Counted from the first letter of the stretch, positions 31,653 to 42,854 are shown. The stretch: DNA of 64,000 bases from Bemisia tabaci (GCF_918797505.1 NC_092800.1:28356914-28420913); one strand, 5' to 3'. Notes: generated from the letters alone by a model not told the origin. Made by a program: numbers and translations.

Positions 31653-34462
31653 TCCACTGGAAATACAAACTTAATTGCGTGGACAGTCAAGCCAGCCGAG
31701 AGACGCATGCTAACGCATTTCTAACATTCTAGATACGAAGAACTAACGCAACGTATTTTTCCCCGGTGATATCGAATGAGTTGAGAGTATCTTGGAATCT
31801 TCAGATGATACATCTTGATGACACTGTTTTGAGTTGATAACGGAGGAATTTCCCACAGTGCCTAAAGTGGAAGCCCCTAGACATCAGCAACTAAACAGAA
31901 AATTTTCCAAAGGAGAGCATCCTCATAACAGCATTCACGTGTATTATTCGAGTGGAATTTTAAAATTTCGGGTAACATAAAAACCAAATTAGCCAGAATC
32001 AAATCAACGAGTAGCTGCTGGCACAACAAGCAACCGAACAGTATAGAGTTCGCTCAGCAATATGAGTCATGATTGTCATAAAATATTTTCACGGCGTGAT
32101 GGATCATCGGGAGTTGTTATTTTCCACCGATTAACCGGAGGAATTTGTGATATTTCCGCGAATCAAAACATCTTCGGTATTCTTCTCTCTGATATACCGC
32201 TGCGTACTCCCTGTCTATAGATTACCACCTCGGGTGATGAGAATCACACTTTAACGAGGAGCGCGAAAACCTTGTTTGTTGCATTCAGGGCAAAATTTCG
32301 ATTAAAAAAATATAATCCTGGTAGGTTAATAAAATGGATCATATTTAAGGTTTTGACAGTACGATAAATTGAGGTTGAATTGATGCTGTTTCAAGTAATC
32401 TTTTCTGACATTAGATTTGATTTATTTTTATTTAACTCAGTTTAGTTTAGGCTTCTAACTACTCGAGTAAAAATAGATTCTTTTTTCTCATTTTCCACGT
32501 TTAGTTACTTTTATAATTTATCTATCTTCTAAGTTTCCGTTTGTTACCTACCAACACTACTAACCGCAATACCTTTTATTCCAGTCATTCTAAAATTGAA
32601 AAAGCTTTACCCTCTGACTTATGACCGATTGACGCTTTGGGGCCATAAAATTGTCCATATTACCATTTTTATACTTACATTTTGTCGTGGTAAATAAAAT
32701 TCGATGGCTTCAAAGAAATTTTCATATATTAAAAATGAGAAAATGAGTTTTAACATTTAAATTTTGAAAGTTAAGGGAATTAAAGGTGTCTAAATTATGG
32801 AATTACAGCGGTCAGGCTATAGAATTTTGATTTTTTCATTTTTTATTATTTTTTCAAGACGTGATACAGTCGCAAGAAATAGAAAATTTGTAGGACTGTA
32901 AATTAAAACTCAAGCACCATAATTAAATTTTCATTTTTCACAACATCGAGAGCATAAAATGAAATTCGATTAAGTTTTGCCTAATTAAAAGTTTCATCGT
33001 ATGAGGTGAGTTGAAGAAGAACTCAGGGCTGAGGAAACCTCATTCAGTTTAATTAAGTCAGCGGGGTAGTGCAACATGACTTCCTGCCGGCGAAAAATTT
33101 CACTCTCCAATTCGAGCTCTTTTTTCTTCCCGTTCGTTAAAGTCTCTTCATACGTGTTTTACACACCAGTCGAGCGGGCACATAAACTTTCCTCCGTGAC
33201 TCGAATAAATGCTGCTCCGATGACCTTCCGTTCCAACCGCGGAAGGAGCTACCGTCTCCGTATATTGTTTCTGTCCGATCTTCGGGACGGAGTAGGCGCA
33301 CTCTACTAGGAACCGGAGGAAGTATGGGTTAGCATGATCTTCGCGAGGAAACCGATATTTGACGGGTTGCATAAGCGTAACCTATTAGCTCTTCCCGCCC
33401 TGACAGATCTTCACGGCGAGCTATTGTCCATTGCATAACTCGCCGAGATACATATGCCACCTGTCCGTGCTTCAAGTGTGCGTTTGCCAATTCGTATAAA
33501 AATTTAATTTAATTCATTGTTGTTACAACAGAAAAGCACTGAGAACACTGATTTTTGAGAGAGTTATTAATAAGTAGACTGGAGTAATAAACGTGAACAA
33601 AATGAAAAGATGCTGGGTTTATTCATTTTTGGTTGCAATGCCATTTAATCATGGGTCAAGAAAATTTTTCAGCTCTGCAGAGAGAGAATCTCAAAATTCC
33701 GAGCCGGTGTCAGCAAAACAAATGGAGGAGCTCGTGTGCCTGCGAGTGGCAGAGAAATCAAAACGCCTTCAATAATTTGTGTATGCAACGCAGGCTGTCA
33801 TTAAGCACGTATAGTTGCATCAAGGCGCTATCATAGGTATCACGCTGATGCATTCACGCGAACCACCCTCTTCATAGATGCGCAAGTAAGCGTAGTTGAT
33901 CCGTTTTTGTATAACATTTAAAATGTAACCAGTAATTTAGCGGACACTTTTTTTTCATACTGAATTATATAAATTTTTGATAGACCGATTTTAGTCCGAT
34001 CCATCCTGCCGTTATGAAACAAATTAAAGAGGCCCGTGCAATCATTGGGTCAAAGATAATTTACTATCCCTAATATTATGTTTACCTAATACACGATACA
34101 TAGTAATTATAGTATATTTATTACAAAATGTCGTATCCCCATGACGCGAGAGCGAATCTCAATTTCCATGTGAGCCCCGTTTCACATATCCATGCTTTCT
34201 GTCGCTCATACATCGATCGGGATACGCCCTTGCATCATCGGAGCGACGATATGGCATACGTGGTTGAGAACTTCACGGTGAATAAACCCTTGCACGACCG
34301 GTTCTGAGTAAAAAAAGTTCTAACGGAAGGAAAAGTGTTCCGAAATCGTAAAGTGATTAAGCCACGGTGTCGCTTTCCGCTGGAGCTGGTCGGACCGGGT
34401 GCACAATGGAGATTAATGTTTTTGGGCCATCCTCCAGCCCGAGATGAGATTGATAAGCGACG
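31653..34462. other. No recognised feature
   Basis: AT-rich unique sequence. ORFs around 33076-33372 and 33593-33836 overlap on both strands and carry no motif. No repeat family member detected in 2.8 kb, one of the longest repeat-free stretches. Confidence 0.5.
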
Positions 34463-34716
34463 GCGCCTTTCTAAGGAAAAACGCCGTATGAACATTCGAG
34501 ATTTGCCAAATTTCCTCGAATAAAACATGTAATTGTGAGGAAATTTCTGAACAGTTTTCTTTGAAATTTTCAGATATTTTAGATAGAAGCGCAAACAAAA
34601 CTGTCTGAAAATTTGGAGGAAAATATTTACAAGTTTCTCGGCAAATTATACTTTCATTGAAGGAAATATGCGGCAGCATTTGAAGGCTCACACGGCGTTT
34701 TTCCTTAGCACGGCAG
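34463..34716. mobile_element. Family A MITE, copy A7
   Basis: Left end GCGCCTTTCTAAGGAAAAACGCC (diverged), right end CCTTAGCACGGCAG, with a perfect GACG duplication at 34459-34462 and 34717-34720. Confidence 0.88.
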
Positions 34717-34970
34717 GACGGAACTGAGGAAGTTTGCGTGAGGGCAGGAAGGCAAACTTTTTCGGAGATCACCGAAGAAATGAGTGCCTAGAATTTATCC
34801 TCAAAAAGTTGCCGGCTGTGTCAGAGACAGTATATAGACCTTGCATCTTTGAATTTTGCTATCTTGCTATCTTTTGAAAATTTTTGAATGTTTCGCTTCA
34901 AATTTTTCAGACGACATTGTTTACAAATTTGATCTAAAATACATGAAAACTTCAAGGAAATATATTTATA

Positions 34971-35135
34971 CTATATACTATTACTACTACTAACAAGTCG
35001 CTCTTGTAGCGCTTCTGTGCGCTCTGCGACACCCAACCACCACTGATAGCGATCCTGCCAGAGCTCCTCCGGCAGATCGAGACTCCTCATTTCCTGCCTT
35101 ATTCCCCGGTTCCACGATTTGGCAGGGCGTCCTCT
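34971..35135 (-). pseudogene. C-terminal remnant of a non-LTR retrotransposon ORF2
   Basis: Minus-strand reading gives RGRPAKSWNRGIRQEM, then RSLDLPEELWQDRYQWW and WLGVAERTEALQERL, ending at TAG at 34971. GRP-K-W followed by acidic/basic residues and DR--W matches the C-terminal tail that follows the reverse transcriptase in Jockey/CR1-like LINE ORF2 proteins (recalled family pattern). The only in-frame upstream codon before the junction is AGA; beyond that is a stop in family A sequence. So it is 5'-truncated, as is usual for LINE copies, and not functional. Confidence 0.65.
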
Positions 35136-35140
35136 TCACG
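34971..35140 (-). mobile_element. 5'-truncated LINE insertion (nested in A8)
   Basis: The 3' end on the minus strand runs into TTAGTAGTAGTAATAGTATA, a trinucleotide-type tail typical of some non-LTR elements. GAAATA occurs on both sides (near 34959 and 35145), a possible target duplication. It interrupts family A sequence that is continuous in other copies. Confidence 0.65.
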
Positions 35141-35180
35141 AACGTAGAAATACTCATAACTTTCCTCAAAAATACATACG

Positions 35181-35409
35181 AGAAAAAAAAACACATTGGA
35201 TCTAGAGTCCAGACTCTTAAAAACATCGACAAGAAAAAGTACTCTTGATTCAATCAGAATCTAGCGTAAAGCAAGAACCAAGCCTCTTAATTTGAGCGGA
35301 TTTCGTTTTGAGTCGAGCAAAAATCCGATTGAATCAAGAGTATTTTTTCTTGTCGATGTTTTCAAGAGTCTGGACTGTAGATCCAATGTGTTTTTTTTTT
35401 TTTCCAGTG
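35181..35409. mobile_element. Family B fold-back MITE, copy B4 (nested in A8)
   Basis: AAAAAAAAACACATTGGATC to TTTTTTTTTTTTTCCAGTG. The left CACTGG terminus is degraded (ACGAG). Internal arms are as in the other copies. Confidence 0.85.
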
Positions 35410-35494
35410 CATGATTAATTTTAGGAAATTTGTCAACTCTCGAATATTCATACGGCGTTTTTCCTGAGCACGGCAGCAATGTCTTGTAATTAGT

Positions 35495-35760
35495 GTGAGG
35501 GCGCTACCGACCCATGCAGCGTCCTACCTCAGCCTCCTCAGTTGCAGCGAAGCGAGTTCTTTTTCCTGCACCCGGCACCCGGGAGCTAGGTGCCAGCGAC
35601 CGACTGCGCCTTGGTCCCGCCTTGGTGTCGGTGTCAACGTTCTCGAACGCTCTGCTCCGCTACTCCACATTCGCATGGCGGCGCAGAGCAAAGCGTGACG
35701 TCATTTCACTTTCGATACTGACCTAACCGTAACACTGGGCCACACGACCACTGGCGCACG
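35495..35760. promoter_or_regulatory. CpG-rich block (possible promoter or first exon)
   Basis: High CpG with two overlapping plus-strand ORFs and a TGACGTCA site near 35697. No domain in either ORF. It contrasts sharply with the AT-rich surroundings. Confidence 0.25.
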
Positions 35761-35982
35761 CACACACACGCATCGACGACAAGTCTGGCCGGCCACTCGC
35801 CAGTGACCCGGGAGAAAGTCGGTTGAGGATTTCTGCAGCTCAGACTCCGCTAGGAGGTGGCTTGTGAGTGTGCAGACGGGGTGATGATAGGAGGAAAAGA
35901 AGGTGTTGAGTCAGATCCAGGAGCAGGTTAGGTCAGGGAGGCCGCCTGTGCAGATCCTTGAGGGCCACAGTCATAACCCATA

Positions 35983-36235
35983 CTGCCGTACTAAGAAAAA
36001 ACGCCGTATGAACCTTCAGGCGTTGCCAAATATCCGTTGATAAAACACGAATTTTCTGGCAACCATATGGATGTATTTCTTCCAATTTTTCATATTATTT
36101 TGTTCGCAATATCACCTAAAGTTCCTGAAAATTTCAAGGAAAAATATCCATAACTTGCCTCTAAAATGAACATTTTATCGAAGACAATTTGGCAACTCGT
36201 GAATGTTCATACGGCGTTCTTCCTTAGCACGGCAG
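35983..36235. mobile_element. Family A MITE, copy A9
   Basis: CTGCCGTACTAAGAAAAAACGCC to CCTTAGCACGGCAG, 253 bp, with a perfect CATA duplication on both sides. Confidence 0.93.
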
Positions 36236-37018
36236 CATAATACTCATGTATTGGAGGCTAAAGTGCCAAACCAAGTACTTCCATTGCGGCGTTTCAAAAT
36301 TTTCGCTTCTTATATTATCTTTTCGTGGAGAGACAAGCTGCTATGTTTACCGATTACTCTGCTAGAAAAGTACGGAATGATTTGTAGAGACTATGTTTCA
36401 AGGAAACAATAAACTATGATAGGAAGTCTGCAACATGGTCCCGTACTTTGACCATCTATATTTGAAGCTTTGAGAACAACTGTGTTGCCTAAAACTATAT
36501 TGCATTCACGGCCATTTGTTCCTATTTATTCTGTTAAGTTGATCGAGTCATTGAAAGAAGGTTGTAACCGCCAAAGGCAGGGTGCATAATGATAACACCT
36601 GTCGAGTTGTAAGGACGACGACGCAAGAGACTTAAACGCACGGGTAGAAAAAAGAACGCCGGTGATGCTTGGCGTTTTTGGACGTTCATACTGCCAACCT
36701 CCATTCGAAGAGAACGAAATCCTCTCCGGTTTACGTTGACCATATCACATTTGGTCATAGTGCTGGCAGCTATAACGATCACATCCAAAATTCTCGACCA
36801 ACCTCCTGAGATCAAGACGTTGGAAAAAGTTCATGAAACAATTGAGTTTAGTTTTGACTTCAGCAGAGCGTTTTTCTCTTTTGGGTAGCAACCCTGCCAA
36901 CCTGGTCAAAAAAGTATACTCAAACCACTCGTAGGATTTCGCCTGTTTTGTTCGCGGAGACATAGCCATTTCGAGGATAGAGTCTTTCATCGATCACTTT
37001 GCTCAATTTGTTCATGGA
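36236..37018. other. No recognised gene; family V motif at about 36616
   Basis: AAGAGACTTAAACGCACGGG followed by AGAAAAAAGAACGCCGG at 36616-36655 is a family V block. Short ORFs 36534-36990 (minus) have no motif. Confidence 0.5.
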
Positions 37019-37430
37019 CACTGAAAAAAAATTCTCGGCGTTTTTACCAAGGTCCGTTGGTACCTTTACCATCTCACTTTTTTTACCAATTATTGGTAAT
37101 TTTACCGAGACAGACTGGTAAGCTTACCTTAAAACCGATATTCTTACTGTTTTTCTCAGGTAAGAATACCACTTTTATTGGTAATCAATTCCCGGTAACT
37201 TTGCCATTTTATCTCGGTAATTCCACCACAGTCGATAAAAAATATTGGCGTTTTCACCGGGGTCCAGTAAAATTACCGAGAAAGTCAATAATTTTACCGA
37301 AATTTCTCGGTAAAATTACCAATTCCATAAATGGTAATTTTACCAAGAAAAAACTGAGATCAAATAGAACCCTGAATTCTTGGTAATTTTACCCTTTTCT
37401 TAGTAAATACACCGAGATTTTTTTTCAGTG
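37019..37430. mobile_element. Inverted-repeat element L with GGTAA/TTACC-rich interior
   Basis: Ends CACTGAAAAAAAATTCTCGG and CCGAGATTTTTTTTCAGTG. The interior is filled with GGTAATTTTACC-type words on both strands. GA borders both ends (possible 2-bp duplication). Its ends resemble family B (CACTGGAAAA). Confidence 0.82.
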
Positions 37431-39207
37431 GAGAATCTCTGAAAAATATAGCTTCTGAGCAAGACATTTCTTGACCAAATCCGACATCGCTGCGCCCGAC
37501 GCACTCACTTTTACAACCGAGAGTGAACCGTGAAACGCAGGCTAGCCGTGTATCTTATACGGAACCCGATCCACTCTGATTCACAACATCTTTGCTCCGT
37601 AAGTATCCGGCCACGGGGAGAGGGTAATCGACAAGAAATTACGGACGCGGCGAACGGATAAAGATGCCATCGCCCATTGGACCACCTCTCTCGGAGATGG
37701 GAACCGCAAATACCGAACCAATACGAGAAAACCTACTTTGTCAATTTGCTCATGATCCTTGAGCTGCTAACAAATTACTGTATTCCAGGGCTCATCAGAT
37801 ATTGACATGTTTGATGTAACATCGACTGGTTCGCTCGATCGTCGCCCGCAACCGCAAACCGCGGACTCGCCGCGAGCGGTTTCTCCGTAATAGCTTCTTA
37901 ACCTCTCGCGAATGTGATATTTGCACCTTCCGAAATAATCTTTGGGTTGTTTCGTCGTGATGACCTATTCGGTGGAGGCGAGGGAAAAAATGAGGAAGAC
38001 GGTGATTTTTTTAATTTTGGAGGTAAGTGGATTTAGGATAATGATTGAGTTACGTAGATACTGTTCGGAATCCCATAGATTAGGCAAAAATAATGAGATT
38101 CCTCCGAAATCCGAATTGTTTCGCCGATTTTTAATCAAATTTCACCTTTCGTGGAAGGTCCTTAACCGCGTTAGCACCTGCTGAGGTTCCGTCATTTTAT
38201 TTATAGACTAGAGGGCTATGCTCCCTGACCGCTTTGCGGTCCTACCCCCCAAAGAGCTTCGCGCATCAGGCGTTACGAGTTGTTTGTATGGTTTTAGAGT
38301 ATAGATAAAAATTCGATCAGTTTTTAATGTAAGAACGCAAAATTTTAATCAAGCAACAAACAAACAGTACCCTTGAATTTCCTTTTTTTGGGGTGCTTCC
38401 TGTACTTTATTGAAGAGGAGAAAGTGAAAAAGTGAAGAGGGAGTTGCACTCTCTTGCATTACTGCAATTGTCGGTTCCTCTACTTGCTAACAGTAATACT
38501 TCTTATTAGCACAATTCTTGTTCATTAAAAATCTCAAAATTTATGAGGATTGCAAGGGAGGAATTAATTGAGGCGAACAGATCTCCTTATTTTCTTGTTT
38601 GATGTCAAAACAAAATCGGTAATGTACTTTTCAATGGTTGTAATGCATATTGCATTTCCGGCTTTAGCCATGAAATTTGTAAAAACATGCAAATGCAAAA
38701 TGGTCTAAAATTAAGCAAGAGCAATCAAGTCGCTTCATTTGGGGGGAGTGAGTTGGAGGTAGTTTTGAGGGTACTAAAATATTTTCTCCTGTCAAAAAAG
38801 GGGGATTTATTTCAAATGTGAAAATAAGGGTAGAATTTCGCCTCCAAAATTTAATCTTGAGGAAACACAAAACTTCTCTGTTCAATTTTAATGTGATTTG
38901 ATTCTTTCCAGCTAAACTTGGATTGCATTTTGCGAAAAGGAACCAAGAGCATTCCAATGTTGCTAAAATTGTGCAACTTGAATTCTTTGCAAGAAATTAC
39001 AGATATCATGAAGAAAATTAAATTTACAAATGTAATTTTCGTCTAAAAGTCATAGTTTATTTGGAGTAAAGATAAAACTTGTTTGGATGATCAGTTTCTA
39101 CTTGCAAGGGGAAAAATGTTGCACAATCTTTTGTGGTTCCTTTTTGCAAAATGCAATCCATTTGGTCCATACAAGAACGCTTCACAGTGAAAGAAATTTC
39201 CTTACTG
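37431..39207. other. No recognised feature
   Basis: GC-richer to about 37900, then AT-rich. ORFs 37942-38184 (plus) and 38664-38957 (minus) have no motif. Confidence 0.5.
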
Positions 39208-39240
39208 ATGACGTAAATGACGTAAAAAATGACGTAAATC
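39208..39240 (+). promoter_or_regulatory. Cluster of three TGACGTAA sites
   Basis: ATGACGTAAA occurs three times within 33 bp. TGACGTAA is a binding word for CREB/ATF and PAR-type bZIP factors. No adjacent gene is visible, so the function is a guess. Confidence 0.3.
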
Positions 39241-39547
39241 TGCGAGACATGGGGAAAAAGTCTTGTGCGACGAACGGAGCAGAGTGCATTAAAAACGGGT
39301 GCATATTGAGTGACATCTCCTGCATGAACAATTGACAGATTAAGTAACTTCCGTGTGACTGCTGCACCGGATCTCGTCCCCCGAGATTCAAGTATCGAGT
39401 GGTGGACGTCACGTACCACACGCCACAAGTGTTACGCCAGGTTGGCAACCGAACAAAAATTAGAGCTCAACTTTGAGGTATTTAAGTAAAATGTGATACC
39501 GTGTTTCCTTTTCTTTGTTCCTCCTCTCTGTTCATGTTTTTTGTGAG
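39241..39547. other. No recognised feature
   Basis: Overlapping ORFs on both strands from 39057 to 39448 have no domain. Confidence 0.5.
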
Positions 39548-39776
39548 GGAAAAAAAACACATTGGATCTAGAGTCCAGACTCTTGAAAATATTGACAAGA
39601 AAAAATACTCTTGATTCAATCGGATTTTTGCTTGAATCAAAACGAATTCCGCTTAAATTAAGAGGCTTGCGCGGTTCTTGATTTAAGCCAGATTCTGATT
39701 GAATCAAGAGTACTTTTTCTTGTCGATGTTTTTAAGAGTCTCGACTCTAGATCCAATGTGGGTTTTTTTTCCAGTG
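39548..39776. mobile_element. Family B fold-back MITE, copy B5
   Basis: AAAAAAAACACATTGGATC to TTTTTTTTCCAGTG with complete arms. The left CACTGG is lost. Directly followed by family C sequence. Confidence 0.87.
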
Positions 39777-39985
39777 ATGAGTTTCCAAACAAAGAGGCAA
39801 TCCTGTTAATGTATTCGCTACCCATCGTTGCATGAAGGGTTTGACTTGATATAGAGGTGGGCTTTCGGGACAATGTGGGATATCCCCTCCATTACGGCCT
39901 CAACTTTAAGAGCTTCTATTGCGGGTTTTGGGGTTTGCCTTAGAGAAGACCAGTGGACCATCCTGTTTCGCGCCCAATTTTACAC
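39777..39985 (+). repeat. Family C right-arm fragment
   Basis: Matches 42610-42800: GGCAATCCTGTTAATGTATT, CATGAAGGGTTTGACTTGAT, GTGGGATATCCCCTCCA and GGCCTCAACTT. The left arm is missing. Confidence 0.75.
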
Positions 39986-40177
39986 TGGGTTTTAGGACAT
40001 TTTGTCAGCGCACCTGTTTTTCCCAATAATTTACGTCCACACGTTTTTTCGGCGGGGGAGTTTTGGCCCACGTACCAACTATTATTGAGACTCAAAATAA
40101 AGTATTCTTGACGGCATACTCAGGAATTTTTCTGCCTAAATCGAGTCACTTATTTCTCTAATCTAATTTGAAAGTTA

Positions 40178-40668
40178 TGCTAAACTTTATTAAACACAGA
40201 TGCTAGGATTTGGTGAGTTTTAGGACTACCCCTCTCTTTTTGTGCCGTAGCATCTTGATTTATTTTGCGGAGAACGCTGCGTATTCTTAAAAGATGCCCG
40301 TCATTCTTAATATGTTGGGGCGCCTTAAATTTCGAATGATACCAAGAAACACCTCTGTTGTGAAATAGTTGCTTGAGGTGCCATGCCGCGGCACGGCGAG
40401 CGGGCGGCCAGAGCGAAACATGCATTGGCGCCTACAAACCTAAGTAGATACTTCGAACATTGCGCAATGCGTGAAGTACCCCTTTAGGTTTGTAGGCGCC
40501 AGTGAGCCTCTCGGGCTGGCTGCACGCCGCTCCGCTCTGTTTGGCTCTAATATTTTAACTTGCAGAGTCAGCGTTTTTCAACTCATGATTTTGGAATGCT
40601 TGCAAGCTCTGCATGGACTATTCTCATTTAAATTGATGAAAAAATATATGTATTAAAGGAAAATATAT
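40178..40668 (+). mobile_element. Family H element, copy H2
   Basis: About 490 bp colinear with 7123-7592, including the hairpin at 40426-40501 (arms TGGCGCCTACAAACC / GGTTTGTAGGCGCCA). The two copies define element limits of TGCTAAAC and GGAAAATATA. Confidence 0.75.
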
Positions 40669-40845
40669 AGAGATTAAATATAAAAATAAAAATTGCGTTG
40701 TTTTTTCCCTTCTATGATTCATTTTTGTACAGTTCCTTTCAACACACGACTCATTGAGATTAATATCGATGCCATCGCTGGAAAATGTTTTACAAATGTT
40801 TGCTACGTTTACTAAGATGATCGCAAGAAGAAAGAAACATTTCAT
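40624..40845 (-). CDS. Candidate small secreted peptide or first exon (uncharacterised)
   Basis: Minus-strand ORF of 73 codons starting at an ATG with A at -3 (TTTTAAATGAAA). Residues 1-20 (MKCFFLLAIILVNVANICKT) look like a signal peptide: a positive residue, a hydrophobic core, and small residues before a likely cut around ICKTFSS. The following segment DGIDINLNESCVERNCTKMN is polar with two Cys. The C-terminal part (FLFLYLISIYFPLIHIF) comes from the end of family H and is unlikely to be genuine. The gene, if real, would splice out before about 40700 or be broken by the repeat. No known family recognised. Confidence 0.28.
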   Translation of the reverse strand: MKCFFLLAIILVNVANICKTFSSDGIDINLNESCVERNCTKMNHRREKTTQFLFLYLISIYFPLIHIFFHQFK

Positions 40846-41047
40846 TTAAAACATGAGTCACCATAACAACACTTACTTCTCTTTCAATTTTCTCATTTCG
40901 ATATTGTCGATATAATTTTAAAATCGGACTTAAATATGATGCTCGAACCAAGTCACTGTCGCTCATTTTACTCATGGATGTAAACTATACTGGATAAAAC
41001 AGGTGCGTGGACCAAAAATTGTCGACGGAATGTCCTGAAACCAAAGA

Positions 41048-41290
41048 CTGGCAGTGAAATTATGTGCGTTAGAAGTTGGTTAGAAGGGTGGCTGTCTTTT
41101 GGGCCCTAAGCCCTCCATGAAGCGATCCGTCCATACTCTCGCTATATAGGTACTCTAAGCTAATCCACCTACACACTCCTAGAGTACCTGTATAGGGAGA
41201 GTATGGACAGATCGGTTCATGGAGGGCTTAGGGCCCAAAAGTGCAGCCACCCTTCTGAGCAACTTCTAACACACAAAATTTCACTGCCAG
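41048..41290. mobile_element. Long hairpin element X
   Basis: Ends CTGGCAGTGAAATT / AATTTCACTGCCAG. Arms of roughly 105 nt match closely through TTGGGCCCTAAGCCCTCCAT, CCATACTCTC and TAGGTACTCTA. The loop is about 20-25 nt. A transcript would fold into a long dsRNA. Target duplication unclear. Confidence 0.9.
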
Positions 41291-41455
41291 CCTACAGATT
41301 TCAATTCTAACCAAGATGGCTAAGAATGTACATAAATGAGCTTTCTTTCGCAAAAATAAGTAAATTCATGCAAAAAGTAAGCCAAATACATGCTTTCTAA
41401 ACAACGGTTCGTAACAATTTGATTTGTAAATCGCTCTGGACATTCGAAATTCATA

Positions 41456-41575
41456 GGTTGGCTGCCCTTTTGGACCCTAACTTTATTCGCGGAGGCATCG
41501 GTGAAGGCCTGATGGACTTTCGGAGTTTCAGATCTGTCCATACTCTCCGTATACAGGTACTCTAAACACTCCAGA
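41456..41575 (+). repeat. Partial relative of hairpin X
   Basis: GGTTGGCTGCCCTTTTGG, then after unrelated sequence ATCTGTCCATACTCTCCGTA and CAGGTACTCTA. The same blocks as the X arms, spaced differently. Confidence 0.6.
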
Positions 41576-42005
41576 TGGAGTTCTTTCGTGTAAACGCGTC
41601 CGAATCAACTTTGAAAGTTGCGGAAGGCGAAGGGAAGCCGGTAGAGCGCATTTCGATCGGTAAAACGATCGCGTCGGAGCCTTTCCGCCGAAACGGACGC
41701 GGGGCGGCTGGCTCCTCTTCCAGGAAGGCCAAAAGCTCTTACGAAATTCGTGCGGTAATCCAATCAAACGCGAGCGGCGGCCGCCAAAACGCCGTGACAT
41801 CAGGGCTTGGCCGCCTCCCAAAAGCTTGTGAAAGCGAATTCGACTCAAACGTCCGGCGCGCGTCAAATTCGCCGCCGCCGCCGCCGCCGCGTAACCAACG
41901 CTGTTTTTCGACGGTGGCGATCGAAACCGATAGCCATTTGTCGGCGATTAGCTCAGAGCGCCCCGCGCGGCGATACGCGGGTCGTTAATCAACCACGTTG
42001 CCGCG
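41575..42005 (+). other. CpG-rich block with 137-codon ORF (41575-41988), uncharacterised
   Basis: GC-rich with a CCG trinucleotide run at about 41870-41890 giving a PPPPPP tract. The ORF is Ser/Arg/Ala-rich with no domain. An opposing ORF exists at 41528-41866. It could be a 5' exon or promoter. Coding status is uncertain. Confidence 0.25.
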
Positions 42006-42008
42006 CTG

Positions 42009-42230
42009 CACTGGAAAAAAACACATTGGATCTAGAGTCCAGACTCTTGAAAACATCGACAAGAAAAAATACTCTTGATTCAATCAGATTTAAGCTTAAA
42101 TCAAAAGGAAATCCGCTCAAATTAAGAGGCTTGATTCAAGCTTAAATCTGATTGAATCAAGAGTATTTTTTCTTGTCGGTGTTTTTAAGAGTCTGGACCA
42201 CAGATCCAATGTGGTTTTTTTTTTCCAGTG
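42009..42230. mobile_element. Family B fold-back MITE, copy B6 (nested in A11)
   Basis: 222 bp, CACTGGAAAAAAACAC to TTTTTTTCCAGTG. The best-preserved palindrome of the family. It inserted four bases into the terminal repeat of A11, without an obvious target duplication. Confidence 0.92.
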
Positions 42231-42359
42231 CGTGCGAGGGAGAAACGCCGTATGTGCCTCCATACGTTGTCATATCTTCTTCAATAAAGAATCAATTTAC
42301 TGTGAAAATACTGAATATTCTTCCTCGAATATTTCAAACGAATTTTTTTTTGCAATGGA

Positions 42360-42854
42360 GATGTTGCATGTGTGAGGAATTTGCGATTTGACCATTGATT
42401 CTTATGTAAAAGTTCGCGAAAAACACGATGGTGCCATTGGTTTTCTCTGAAATCAACTCCCAAGCTCAAAAAAGCTATCAAGTTGAGGCCAAAATGGAGG
42501 GGGTATCCCACGCTATCCGGAGAGTCCATCTCTGCATCAAGACAAACTCTCCATGGAAAGATAGGGAGCAAATACATTAGCAGGGTTGCCATTTTTTTAG
42601 TTTTAGATTCCCCAAATAGAGTGGCAGCCCTGTCAATGTATGTGCTCCCTATCCTCGCATGAAGAGTTTGTCTTGATGTAGAGATAGACTCTCCGGATAG
42701 CGTGGGATATCCCCTCTACTTTGGCCTCAACTTGAGAGCTTTTTTTTAGCTTGGGAGTTGATTTCAGAGAAAACCAGTGGCACCATCGTGTTTCTTGCAA
42801 ACTTTTACAAAAGAATCAACAGTCAAATCGCAAATTCCTCACACATGCAACATC
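42360..42854. mobile_element. Long hairpin element C (nested in A11)
   Basis: 495 bp. Arms of about 230 nt begin GATGTTGCATGTGTGAGGAA and end TTCCTCACACATGCAACATC, with GGATATCCC, CCTCAACTT and GGGAGTTGATTTCAGAGAAA blocks mirrored. The loop is around 42590-42610. Fragment at 39777-39985. Confidence 0.9.

Larger units (their letters stand above)
34860..35476. mobile_element. Family A MITE, copy A8 (carries a LINE 3' end and B4)
   Basis: Family A centre (CTTCAAATTTTTCAGACGAC, TGAAAACTTCAAGGAAATAT), then a LINE fragment, then CATAACTTTCCTCAAAAATA, then B4, then the right end TTTGTCAACTCTCGAATATTC to GAGCACGGCAG. The left terminus is not recognisable. Triple-nested structure. Confidence 0.8.
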
